From: DAOMOD01 sp964526035
Lineage (GTDB): Bacteria > Pseudomonadota > Gammaproteobacteria > Xanthomonadales > BPKI01
Assembly: GCA_964526035.1 (NCBI GenBank)
Contig: CAZGKE010000018.1
Coordinates: forward strand, 1 to 36,746
Reading direction: 5' to 3'
Length of the DNA stretch: 36,746 bases
Both the position numbers and the translations under genes were made by a program. The notes under the pieces are model-generated. The model did not search any database, was not told where the DNA came from, and saw nothing but the letters and a program-made list of their open reading frames with translations. The number at the start of each line of letters is the position of its first letter. Positions within the stretch are counted from its first letter, which is position 1. Below, piece by piece: positions 9,063 to 15,803 of this stretch.

Positions 9063-9914
9063 TCAGGCGGCAAGGAATTCGCGGATTGCGGTCGCGACCG
9101 GCAGCGCGTCCTCCATGTGCAGGTGGTGATGGCCGGGCAGGCGCACCACCTGCATGTGCGGAATGATGTCGAGGCGCGCTGCCATCATCGAGGCGTCGAT
9201 GTAGGCCATCGGCGGATCGGCCAGGATCAGCTGGGTCGGGCAGCTGATGGCAGCCAACCAGGCGCGGATGCGCGCCTCGCCGAAGCGCCCGGGGCTGGCG
9301 ACGGTGAGCCTCGGGTCGGAGCGCCATCGGTAGCCACCCTCAACGCTTTCCAGTCCACGCGAAACCAGCGCTTCCGCGGCCACCAGGCTCATGCCGCCGA
9401 CCTTGGCGCGCGCGGCCACCACGGTAGCGATGTCCGGATACAGCGCGCCGCCGCTGCGTTCACGAAAGCGAGTGCGCTGGTCGAGTCCGCGCTGCAGTGC
9501 CTCGACGGCACGATCGGCCTCGCTGCCCAGTGGGCCGAGGCCTTCGATCACCACCAGACGCTCGACCCGATCACCGCGTGCCGCGGCGAACACGCTGGCA
9601 ACCGCTCCACCGAGCGAATGACCGAGCAGGGTCGCGCGCTCCAGTCGGAGTGCGTCAAGCGCCATCCCGAGATCGTCGACGTAGTCGATGAAGTGATACC
9701 AACTGCCCGGCGGTCTGTGGTCAGACAGCCCATGACCCGGCCAGTCCAGGGCCAGTAGCCGGTGTTGCGGCAAATGTTCCGCCAGCGCAGAAAAACTCAT
9801 GGCGTTGTCCAGCCAGCCATGCAGGCACACCAGGGGCACACCGTCGGCCGGGCCCCATGCCAGCCCGCGCAGCCGCAAGCCGGAGGCGAGTTCCAGCTCC
9901 AGCAATTCACTCAC
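9063..9914 (-). CDS. Alpha/beta-fold hydrolase
   Basis: The protein has 283 residues and a GTG start. It shows the order expected of this fold: oxyanion segment PLVCLHGWLDN (28-37), LALDWPGHGLSDH, nucleophile elbow LLGHSLGG with S100, and the catalytic histidine near the C-terminus in the His-rich LPGHHHLHMED. There is no signal peptide, so it is cytoplasmic. Its start overlaps the end of hemH by 8 bases, so the two form one operon with hemH first. The family includes esterases, haloperoxidase-like enzymes and C-C hydrolases. The substrate cannot be assigned, and a direct role in heme synthesis is not supported. Confidence 0.88.
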   Translation of the reverse strand: MSELLELELASGLRLRGLAWGPADGVPLVCLHGWLDNAMSFSALAEHLPQHRLLALDWPGHGLSDHRPPGSWYHFIDYVDDLGMALDALRLERATLLGHSLGGAVASVFAAARGDRVERLVVIEGLGPLGSEADRAVEALQRGLDQRTRFRERSGGALYPDIATVVAARAKVGGMSLVAAEALVSRGLESVEGGYRWRSDPRLTVASPGRFGEARIRAWLAAISCPTQLILADPPMAYIDASMMAARLDIIPHMQVVRLPGHHHLHMEDALPVATAIREFLAA

Positions 9915-11019
9915 GCCGGAACGCCTCGAAGCGTGCCCGCGAGGCGGCGTCCGCAGCGGGCGCCGCGCCGGGATCGGCCATCTCCGGCCAGTCGGCAGTC
10001 GAGCGCCGGATCAGGCTGGCCATCATCGCCGCATGGTCGGCGCGGGCATTCAGGCAGGGGATGTATTCAAAGCGCGTGCCGCCGGCTTCGATGAAGGCGT
10101 CGCGGTTCTGCATGGCGATTTCCTCCAGGGTCTCGAGGCAGTCGATGGAGAACCCGGGACAGATCACCTGCAGCTCGCGAACACCTTGACCGGGAAGCGC
10201 CTCGACGACCTTGTCGGTATACGGCTGCAGCCAGGGCTCGCGACCGACGCGCGACTGGAAGCTGACCTGCCAGGCGTCGGCGGCGAGCCCCAGTCGTGTC
10301 GCGACTTCGCGTGCCGTGTACTGGCAGTGGCAGTGATACGGGTCGCCGGAGGTGAAGTAGCGCTGCGGGATGCCGTGGAACGAGAACAGCAGCCTCTGGG
10401 CGCGCCCGTGCGCCGTCCAGTGCTCTTCGACCGATGCCGCCAGGGCATCGAGATAGGCGGGTTCGCGGTAGTAGTCGGTCAGGAACCGCAGCTCCGGCAG
10501 CCAGCGCCAGGTCTTCAGTTCGTCGGCGACGGCATCGAAAACCGAAGCGCTGGTAGAGGCCGAGTACTGCGGGTAAAGCGGCAACACCAGAAGACGACGC
10601 ACGCCGCGGGCATGCAGTTCGCGCATCACCTCAGGCAGTGAGGGACGTCCGTAGCGCATGGCCAGTGCCACCGTCATCACGCTGCCTGAGTCGCAGCCGA
10701 GGGCGGCAGCGGTGGCGTCGCGCAGCGTCTGGCTGCCGGTGAGCAGGGGGGAGCCTTTCTTGCCCCAGATGGTGGCGTAGGCATGGGCGGAGCGACGCGG
10801 GCGAATCCTCAGGATGACGCCGTGGAGGATCATCCACCAGAGCAGTCGCGGCAGCTCGATGACGCGCGGATCACTCAGGAATTCAGCAAGATAGCGACGA
10901 ACCGCGCCCGTTTGCGGTGCATCCGGAGTCCCCAGATTCACCAACAGGACGGCGGCGCTTGGCGTCTCTCCATGCTGGAAGTTCGGACGACCAAGAAAAC
11001 GGGGGCGTGAGATGCTCAT
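9907..11019 (-). CDS. hemH: Ferrochelatase
   Basis: The protein has 370 residues. The enzyme inserts ferrous iron into protoporphyrin IX, the last step of protoheme synthesis. Family motifs seen are AVLLVNLGTPDAP at the start of the first domain, LPLYPQYSASTSASVFD, the signature LLFSFHGIPQRYF with the metal-binding histidine, DPYHCHCQYTAREVA, SFQSRVGREPWLQPYT, and the late catalytic region CPGFSIDCLETLEEIA. It is cytoplasmic or peripheral to the membrane. The ATG at 11019 reads MSISRPRFLG. HemJ, the preceding enzyme of the pathway, is encoded 16 kb away at 26527-26955. Confidence 0.97.
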   Translation of the reverse strand: MSISRPRFLGRPNFQHGETPSAAVLLVNLGTPDAPQTGAVRRYLAEFLSDPRVIELPRLLWWMILHGVILRIRPRRSAHAYATIWGKKGSPLLTGSQTLRDATAAALGCDSGSVMTVALAMRYGRPSLPEVMRELHARGVRRLLVLPLYPQYSASTSASVFDAVADELKTWRWLPELRFLTDYYREPAYLDALAASVEEHWTAHGRAQRLLFSFHGIPQRYFTSGDPYHCHCQYTAREVATRLGLAADAWQVSFQSRVGREPWLQPYTDKVVEALPGQGVRELQVICPGFSIDCLETLEEIAMQNRDAFIEAGGTRFEYIPCLNARADHAAMMASLIRRSTADWPEMADPGAAPAADAASRARFEAFRRE

Positions 11020-11085
11020 GGCGCCCGGATTATGCTGCTCCCGCGTGAAGCATGCATCGGCGAAATAATAGTCTGCCCCAAGCCT

Positions 11086-11113
11086 TTGTTTTTACGACGA
11101 CCGTTGCTATAGT
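11086..11113 (+). promoter_or_regulatory. Candidate sigma-70 promoter with extended -10
   Basis: TTGTTT (11086-11091) and TATAGT (11108-11113) are 16 bases apart. TG at 11105-11106 gives an extended -10 (TGCTATAGT). It lies between divergent hemH and the exported protein at 11189 and points toward the latter. Confidence 0.45.
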
Positions 11114-11188
11114 CAGCGACAAGGGGCAGGCCCGTGGCCTGTCCGAATGCGCCCCGCAATACTGAACAATGAGCCCAAAGGGCCACCT

Positions 11189-12151
11189 ATGCACCGACTG
11201 CTCGCCAGCGCCGTGCTTGTTCTGTCCTCCGCGCTTTACGCTGCGGAACCCGCGGTGGTGGACGATATCTATTTCGCGCAATCCGTCGGTGCGCCTGCCG
11301 GAACGGGGTATACCGTCGGCTTCGATCTGCTGTATCGCATCGACCTTGCCAGCGGCGAACGCACGCTGATCGGGCAGATCAAGGACGACGCCTTCGTATA
11401 CAGCAACATCGAAGGTCTGGCGATCTCGCCGGACGGCCAGCTTTACGGCGTGACCGATTTCCAGTTCAAGGCGCTGCTGCGCATCGATGCCGACACGGCG
11501 GAGGCGGTGCGCGTCGGCAATCTTGGAATCGCCGGGCAAGGCGTTGGTTCCAACGACCAGTTCGATTTCGGACTGGCATTCACCTGCGACGGTCGCCTGT
11601 GGATGACGTCCGACGCCACCCAGCAGCTCTGGGAGGTGGATCGAGGCAGCGGAACCGCGTCCCTGGTAGGCACCACCGGCGCGCCCATTACCGGTCTGGC
11701 TGCGCGCGACCATCAGCTGTACGGTCTGGGCGGCAAGGGCGACCGCAATCTCTACCGAGTCAACCGCGCGACCGGCGCCTCGACGGTCGCCGGTCCGGTG
11801 AAGCCCTCCGGAGGAGCGGCATGGTCTCAGGGCGGCCTCGACTTCGACAGCGAGGGGGTACTCTGGGCCACGCTGGACTACGTTCCCAACGAGCTGCGCC
11901 CCGCCGACATACTGAGACTCGATCTGGACAGTGGCGCCGGCACGCTGACCGGGACCCTGCCTCTGGTCGACAATACCGGAGCGCGTGCGCTGGCCATCGC
12001 ACCGCCGCCGTGTCCCGGCATCGAGCCCAGCGGCGTTCCTGTCCTCCCCGACGCTCAGCCGGTACCGGCCAACGGTTGGTCCGGCAAACTGCTGTTGATC
12101 ATCCTGCTGGGCATGGCGGGTCTTGTCGGCGTCGCCGCGCTGCGCCGCTGA
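11189..12151 (+). CDS. Exported protein of unknown function with IPTL-CTERM-like C-terminal anchor
   Basis: The protein has 320 residues. I chose the ATG at 11189 because it begins a clear signal peptide (MHRLLASAVLVLSSALYA). An upstream in-frame ATG at 11147 would bury it. The body has repeated beta-propeller-like stretches (LYRIDLASGERTLIG, LLRIDADTAEAVRVG, LWEVDRGSGTASLVG, LYRVNRATGASTVAG) about 45-55 residues apart, resembling DUF4394/NHL-type propellers. The end has a Pro-rich segment, a Trp-Gly-like site (NGWSG), a hydrophobic helix and a final AALRR. This is the plan of IPTL-CTERM or PEP-CTERM-like sorting tails. It is probably surface-attached or processed. No sortase-like protease is visible here. 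Confidence 0.75.
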   Translation: MHRLLASAVLVLSSALYAAEPAVVDDIYFAQSVGAPAGTGYTVGFDLLYRIDLASGERTLIGQIKDDAFVYSNIEGLAISPDGQLYGVTDFQFKALLRIDADTAEAVRVGNLGIAGQGVGSNDQFDFGLAFTCDGRLWMTSDATQQLWEVDRGSGTASLVGTTGAPITGLAARDHQLYGLGGKGDRNLYRVNRATGASTVAGPVKPSGGAAWSQGGLDFDSEGVLWATLDYVPNELRPADILRLDLDSGAGTLTGTLPLVDNTGARALAIAPPPCPGIEPSGVPVLPDAQPVPANGWSGKLLLIILLGMAGLVGVAALRR

Positions 12152-12220
12152 GCGGCGTTGCCGATCGGTTCAGACGCCAAGGCTAAACTGGGCGCTGTTC
12201 TGTCGATAGAGGTTTTCCTC

Positions 12221-12892
12221 ATGCGTCGCTGCGTTTCGGTCCTTCTGGTTCTGCTGTGCCTGTTTCCGGCCGTATCGGCAGCGCGCGAAGCACAACGCGC
12301 CGCTGATGCCGTGCAGGTGCTGCGCGAGATCATGGCCATGCCCGAGAGCGCCATTCCCGAGGGCCTGCTTGTGCGCGCTCATGCCATCGCGGTCATCCCG
12401 GGTGTGGTCAAGGCGGGGTTGGTGGTCGGTGGACGCCACGGGCGCGGCCTGATCGCGGTGCGCGGCTCCGACAACACCTGGACCAACCCGAGCTTCATCA
12501 GCGTGACCGGTGGCTCGGTGGGCTTCCAGGCAGGCGTGCAGTCCACCGACATCGTCCTGGTGTTTCGCACCGAGCGCGGCGTCGACTCCATCGTCAGCGG
12601 CAAATTCACCCTGGGCGCGGATGCTGCGGTGGCGGCCGGTCCGGTGGGTCGATCAGCGAGCGCTTCGACCGACGCCCAGCTGCGGGCGGAGATCTATTCC
12701 TATTCGCGGTCGCGCGGATTGTTCGCCGGGGTGGCGCTTGATGGCGCCGTGCTGGCCATCGATCATCGCGCCAATCAGAGCGTCTACGGACGCAACGTCA
12801 CGCCACGGCAGATCTTCGCCGGCGGTGTGGACAGTGTGCCTGGCGCGATCGTCGACTTCCGCGACGCGCTTGAAGAGTACACTGGACGCTAG
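12221..12892 (+). CDS. SYLF/Ysc84-domain lipid-binding protein, exported
   Basis: The protein has 223 residues. The ATG at 12221 starts a signal peptide (MRRCVSVLLVLLCLFPAVSA). A TTG further upstream does not. The mature part matches the SYLF domain: AHAIAVIPGVVKAGLVVGGRHGRG, then TNPSFISVTGGSVGFQAGVQ, then IYSYSRSRGLFAGVALDGA. These domains bind phosphoinositides and membranes in eukaryotes, and their bacterial role is poorly known. It likely works in the periplasm. Its stop codon TAG lies inside the left end of the 168-bp inverted-repeat element, so the last residue or stop may have been altered by that insertion. Confidence 0.85.
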   Translation: MRRCVSVLLVLLCLFPAVSAAREAQRAADAVQVLREIMAMPESAIPEGLLVRAHAIAVIPGVVKAGLVVGGRHGRGLIAVRGSDNTWTNPSFISVTGGSVGFQAGVQSTDIVLVFRTERGVDSIVSGKFTLGADAAVAAGPVGRSASASTDAQLRAEIYSYSRSRGLFAGVALDGAVLAIDHRANQSVYGRNVTPRQIFAGGVDSVPGAIVDFRDALEEYTGR

Positions 12893-13056
12893 TGGACTGT
12901 AACAGGCAATTCAAGACCGGCTCGCTGGGTCTGGCCGCGCTGTACTTGCTCCTCACTCAACCTGTAGCTGCGGCTACAGATTTCGCTCCGGAGCGGCGTA
13001 CAGCACGCCCATCCCCGCGCGATCCTAGTCTCGAATCAACTGTTACAGTCCACTAG
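12889..13056. mobile_element. 168-bp MITE-like element with perfect 17-bp terminal inverted repeats
   Basis: The left end CTAGTGGACTGTAACAG (12889-12905) and the right end CTGTTACAGTCCACTAG (13040-13056) are perfect inverted copies. Inside are nested inverted pairs: GCTGTAC/GTACAGC (12939-12945 with 12998-13004), a hairpin CTGTAGC-TGCG-GCTACAG (12962-12979), and the 12-bp palindrome CGCTCCGGAGCG (12984-12995). The CTAG at each end could be part of the repeat or a 4-base target duplication. CTAG would fit the YTAR targets of IS5-group transposases. There is no transposase. The small size and inverted ends fit a non-autonomous miniature element. The family name is inference. Confidence 0.7.
12892..13056 (+). 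CDS. Possible 54-codon ORF spanning the MITE-like element, signal-peptide-like
   Basis: A GTG in the left inverted repeat opens a frame of 54 codons that ends with TAG in the right inverted repeat, so the frame covers the element from end to end. The N-terminal half looks like a signal peptide: basic start, hydrophobic GLAALYLLLTQPVAAA, then ATDFAPERR. I see no separate ribosome site, but translation could couple to the SYLF stop codon that overlaps the GTG. It may be a fossil of a gene start carried by the element, or chance. Confidence 0.25.
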   Translation: MDCNRQFKTGSLGLAALYLLLTQPVAAATDFAPERRTARPSPRDPSLESTVTVH

Positions 13057-13080
13057 TCCGAACCATCAGCGGAGCGTTCC

Positions 13081-13305
13081 ATGGGTATCACCGGTATCAG
13101 CGTCTGGCAGCTGTTGATCATCCTCCTGATCATCGTGCTGTTGTTCGGCACCAAGCGCCTGCGTGACGTGGGCGGCGATATGGGTGCCTTCATCAAGAGT
13201 TTCCGCAAGGGCATCAAGGACGAGGACAAGGTCACGGGCGACGCGCCGGCCATCAAGCCCGAGGACGAATCCAGCGACGGCAAGGACGGCTCGAGCAAGG
13301 TCTGA
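13081..13305 (+). CDS. tatA: Twin-arginine translocase subunit TatA
   Basis: The protein has 74 residues. TatA forms the conducting part of the Tat pathway, which exports folded proteins. It has one N-terminal membrane helix (WQLLIILLIIVLLF), the FG hinge (FGTKRL), an amphipathic helix, and a charged tail (PEDESSDGKDGSSKV). GGAG lies about 9 nt before the ATG. It is first gene of tatABC. Only 24 bases separate it from the inverted-repeat element upstream, so its promoter must lie within or beyond that element. Confidence 0.95.
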   Translation: MGITGISVWQLLIILLIIVLLFGTKRLRDVGGDMGAFIKSFRKGIKDEDKVTGDAPAIKPEDESSDGKDGSSKV

Positions 13306-13315
13306 GTGATCTGAC

Positions 13316-13654
13316 GTGTTCGACGTCGGCTTCTTCGAGCTCCTGCTGATCGGCATGGTCGCACTGCTGGTGCTCGGGCCCGAACGCCTGCCGCACGCCG
13401 CACGCATGGCCGGCGCTTTCCTGCGCAAGGCGCGCATCAGCTGGTTCAACCTGAAGGCCGAGGTGGAACGCGAACTCGAGGCCGAGGAAATCCGCAAGCA
13501 CGTCCAGAAGGACGTCGAGGATCTGCGCAAGGAGCTTGACGCCCCGCTTGTGCCCGACGACAACCATATCCAGAAGGACGTCGAGAATCTGGGCAAGGAG
13601 CTTGACGCCCAGCTCGTGCCCGACGACAGCGTCGACAAAGATGAGCGCCCCTGA
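13316..13654 (+). CDS. tatB: Twin-arginine translocase subunit TatB, with internal tandem duplication
   Basis: The protein has 112 residues and a GTG start 10 bases after tatA. TatB forms the substrate-receptor complex with TatC. It has the N-terminal helix MFDVGFFELLLIGMVALLVL with the conserved Glu, the hinge GPERLP, then a long amphipathic helix. Residues 62-105 consist of two consecutive 22-residue copies (HVQKDVEDLRKELDAPLVPDD and HIQKDVENLGKELDAQLVPDD), which lengthens the charged cytoplasmic tail. The 3' end overlaps tatC by 14 bases. Confidence 0.95.
   Translation: MFDVGFFELLLIGMVALLVLGPERLPHAARMAGAFLRKARISWFNLKAEVERELEAEEIRKHVQKDVEDLRKELDAPLVPDDNHIQKDVENLGKELDAQLVPDDSVDKDERP
13499..13630 (+). 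repeat. Two 66-bp tandem repeats inside tatB
   Basis: Bases 13499-13564 and 13565-13630 encode two 22-residue units with 17 identical residues. The copies keep the frame and differ at several bases, so this is an old in-frame duplication, not an assembly error. Confidence 0.9.
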
Positions 13655-14402
13655 ACAGGAGCGCCAGCCGGAGCAAGGCTTCCTGTCACACCTGGTGGAG
13701 CTGCGCGTCCGGCTGATGCGTGCCGCGCTGGCGGTGCTGGTCGTGCTGTTGGCGCTGTTGCCGTTTACGCGGGAGATCTACGGTTTTCTCGCGGCGCCGC
13801 TGCTGGCGCAGCTTCCGGCGGGGAGCCAGATGGTGGCCATCGAAGTGGCCTCGCCGCTGCTCGCACCGCTCAAGCTGGCCTTCTTCGTGGCGCTGCTGAT
13901 CGCCATGCCGCTGGTGCTCTACCAGCTCTGGGCGTTCGTGGCGCCGGCGCTGTATCGGCACGAAAAGCGCCTGGCCATGCCGCTGCTGATTTCCAGCACG
14001 CTGCTGTTCTATCTGGGCTGCGCCTTCGCCTACTACGTGGTGTTTCCGCTGATGTTCGCCTTCTTCACCGGCATGGCGCCGGAGGGCGTCACGGTGATGA
14101 CCGACATCGGCAAGTATCTGGACTTCGTACTGACCCTGTTCTTTGCCTTCGGAATCGCCTTCGAAGTGCCGATTGCAACGATCATCCTGGTGGCGCTGGG
14201 ATGGGCCAGCATCGAACAGCTGGCGCGTGCGCGCGCCTATGTCATCGTCGGGGCGTTCGTGGTCGGCATGCTGCTGACACCCCCGGACATTTTCTCGCAG
14301 ACCCTGCTTGCGCTGCCGGTTTGCCTGCTCTACGAGGTTGGGTTGCTTGCGGCGCGGGTGCTGGTGCGGCGCAATGCCGCCATCGAGAAAGCGGAAGGTT
14401 GA
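13641..14402 (+). CDS. tatC: Twin-arginine translocase subunit TatC
   Basis: The protein has 253 residues from ATG 13641 (MSAPEQERQPEQGFLSHLVELR). TatC binds the twin-arginine signal together with TatB. The conserved N-terminal HLVELR motif, the FAFGIAFEVP motif with its conserved Glu, and TPPDIFSQ before the last helices are all present. Six transmembrane helices can be traced. A longer frame opens at 13536 but would lie inside tatB, so the ATG after the acidic tatB tail was chosen. The gene ends the tatABC operon and faces the Gtr-type operon, with 43 bases between them. Confidence 0.96.
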   Translation: MSAPEQERQPEQGFLSHLVELRVRLMRAALAVLVVLLALLPFTREIYGFLAAPLLAQLPAGSQMVAIEVASPLLAPLKLAFFVALLIAMPLVLYQLWAFVAPALYRHEKRLAMPLLISSTLLFYLGCAFAYYVVFPLMFAFFTGMAPEGVTVMTDIGKYLDFVLTLFFAFGIAFEVPIATIILVALGWASIEQLARARAYVIVGAFVVGMLLTPPDIFSQTLLALPVCLLYEVGLLAARVLVRRNAAIEKAEG

Positions 14403-14445
14403 CAACCACAATGGCTGTTGCAGGCCACCAGGGTGGTGTTCCGTA

Positions 14446-15417
14446 CTAGCTGCGCTTGCCACCCAGCACGGGATGGATCGGCTGCCGCGGTTCTGCCGCC
14501 ACGTCGAAATTGAGCCACGACAGGAATAGCTGCGTGCCAAGCAGGATCGGCAGGGCCGCCAGCATGACCGTGCCGGCGCTGGCCGGTTCGGCGCTGTGCA
14601 CCGACAGCCACCAGCGCCAGATCCCGAAGCCCGCACCGAACATGATCAGCGGCGGCGCGAGAAGCAGCTCCAGTGAGGCGGGCGAGAAGCCGCGCACGAA
14701 ATAGCTGTAGAGCAGGCGGCGTGCAAGGTTGCGCAGGTGCCCGCCCAGGAAAGGCAATGCGACCTTCATCGGGCGCAGGCTGGACGGCGCGCCGTCGTAC
14801 ACCGCGCGCATCGGCATCTCGAGCACCATCGCGCGCAGCTGGCCCAGCTGGTAGAGGACGTCGGATTCGAAGAAGTAGCGCTTGGCCAACGCCTGCAGCG
14901 GCAGTTCGGCCAACACGTCGCGATGGATGGCGGTGAAGCCGTTGGTCGGATCGAAGATCTGCCAATAGCCGCTGGATAGCTTGCTCAGGAACGACAGAGC
15001 GGCGTTCCCGAAGAGGCGCGACCGCGGCATCGCGGCGACATCGGCGAGTCGATGGAAGCGGTTGCCCTTGACGTAGTCCGCGCGGCCGCCGAGCACCGGC
15101 CCCGCCAGCCGGGAAATCAGCGCCGGGTCCATCTGACCGTCGCCGTCGAGTTTGACCACCACCCGCGCAGGTGTCTGCAGCGCCGCCCCATAGCCTGTGG
15201 TTACGGCCCCACCGACGCCTTGATTGGTTGCGTGTCTCAGAACGCGTACTCGCGGGTCGGTACAGCCGCTTTCGATCAAGCCCGCGCTGCCTTCAGGGCA
15301 GGCGTCGTCCACTGCGAAGATCCAGCCCACTTCGGGCCCGATGCGCGACAACAGCGGCAGGATCTGCGCGGAGACCCGATAGCAGGGAATGACGACGGCG
15401 ATCTCGGCAGCATTCAT
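14446..15417 (-). CDS. Family 2 glycosyltransferase (GtrB/DPM1-like), membrane-bound
   Basis: The protein has 323 residues from ATG 15417. The GT-A fold begins IAVVIPCYRVS, with the nucleotide-binding DDACPE and the metal-binding DGDGQMDP (DxD-type). Two hydrophobic helices near the C-terminus (about 240-300) anchor it to the membrane. By analogy with GtrB it would move a sugar from a nucleotide donor to undecaprenyl phosphate on the cytoplasmic face. It is the last gene of a three-gene minus-strand operon, 2 bases after gtrA, which supports the Gtr model. The sugar identity is unknown. Confidence 0.88.
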   Translation of the reverse strand: MNAAEIAVVIPCYRVSAQILPLLSRIGPEVGWIFAVDDACPEGSAGLIESGCTDPRVRVLRHATNQGVGGAVTTGYGAALQTPARVVVKLDGDGQMDPALISRLAGPVLGGRADYVKGNRFHRLADVAAMPRSRLFGNAALSFLSKLSSGYWQIFDPTNGFTAIHRDVLAELPLQALAKRYFFESDVLYQLGQLRAMVLEMPMRAVYDGAPSSLRPMKVALPFLGGHLRNLARRLLYSYFVRGFSPASLELLLAPPLIMFGAGFGIWRWWLSVHSAEPASAGTVMLAALPILLGTQLFLSWLNFDVAAEPRQPIHPVLGGKRS

Positions 15418-15419
15418 GC

Positions 15420-15803
15420 TCAACGATAGACCCAGTGGCGCGCGATGAAAAAGCTGACAACGGACAGGCCGACCTCGATCATCGGCTTGGCGAGCCATAC
15501 CCAGGCGAGCGTCAGCTGAGACGCTGCGAAGCTGATCAGGAACGTACTGAGCAGGGTCAGTACAAGCCATGCAAGAACGAACCGGGAAAAGCGCAACCGG
15601 CCCAGGCGTGCCTGTCCCGTCCCGGCGAACGTCAGGCGGCCGTTGAGCCAGAAGCCGAGGCAGGCCCCGGCGACGCGACCGAACACGTTGGCCGGAATCA
15701 CCGCCATGCCCAGTGCGCTCAGCGCGACGAACACCGCCCAGTCGACCGCGACCAGAATGACCCCGATCACCAGGAACCAGGAGCCCTGACGGATCAGCGC
15801 CAT
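15420..15803 (-). CDS. gtrA: GtrA-family lipid-linked sugar flippase-like protein
   Basis: The protein has 127 residues from ATG 15803 with four predicted membrane helices. Typical GtrA features are VAVDWAVFVALS in helix 1-2, RVAGACLGFWLNGRLTF (the conserved N-x-x-x-F region) and the C-terminal SFFIARHWVYR. GtrA proteins are thought to flip undecaprenyl-phosphate sugar across the inner membrane. The start overlaps the end of the upstream GT-C-like gene by 10 bases, and the stop is 2 bases before the GT2 start, so the three are one operon. Confidence 0.88.
   Translation of the reverse strand: MALIRQGSWFLVIGVILVAVDWAVFVALSALGMAVIPANVFGRVAGACLGFWLNGRLTFAGTGQARLGRLRFSRFVLAWLVLTLLSTFLISFAASQLTLAWVWLAKPMIEVGLSVVSFFIARHWVYR

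Noticed and set aside
14410..14440. Small CACCA/TGGTG hairpin between tatC and the GT2 gene
   Set aside because: The stem is five base pairs with no T-run. It is likely chance.
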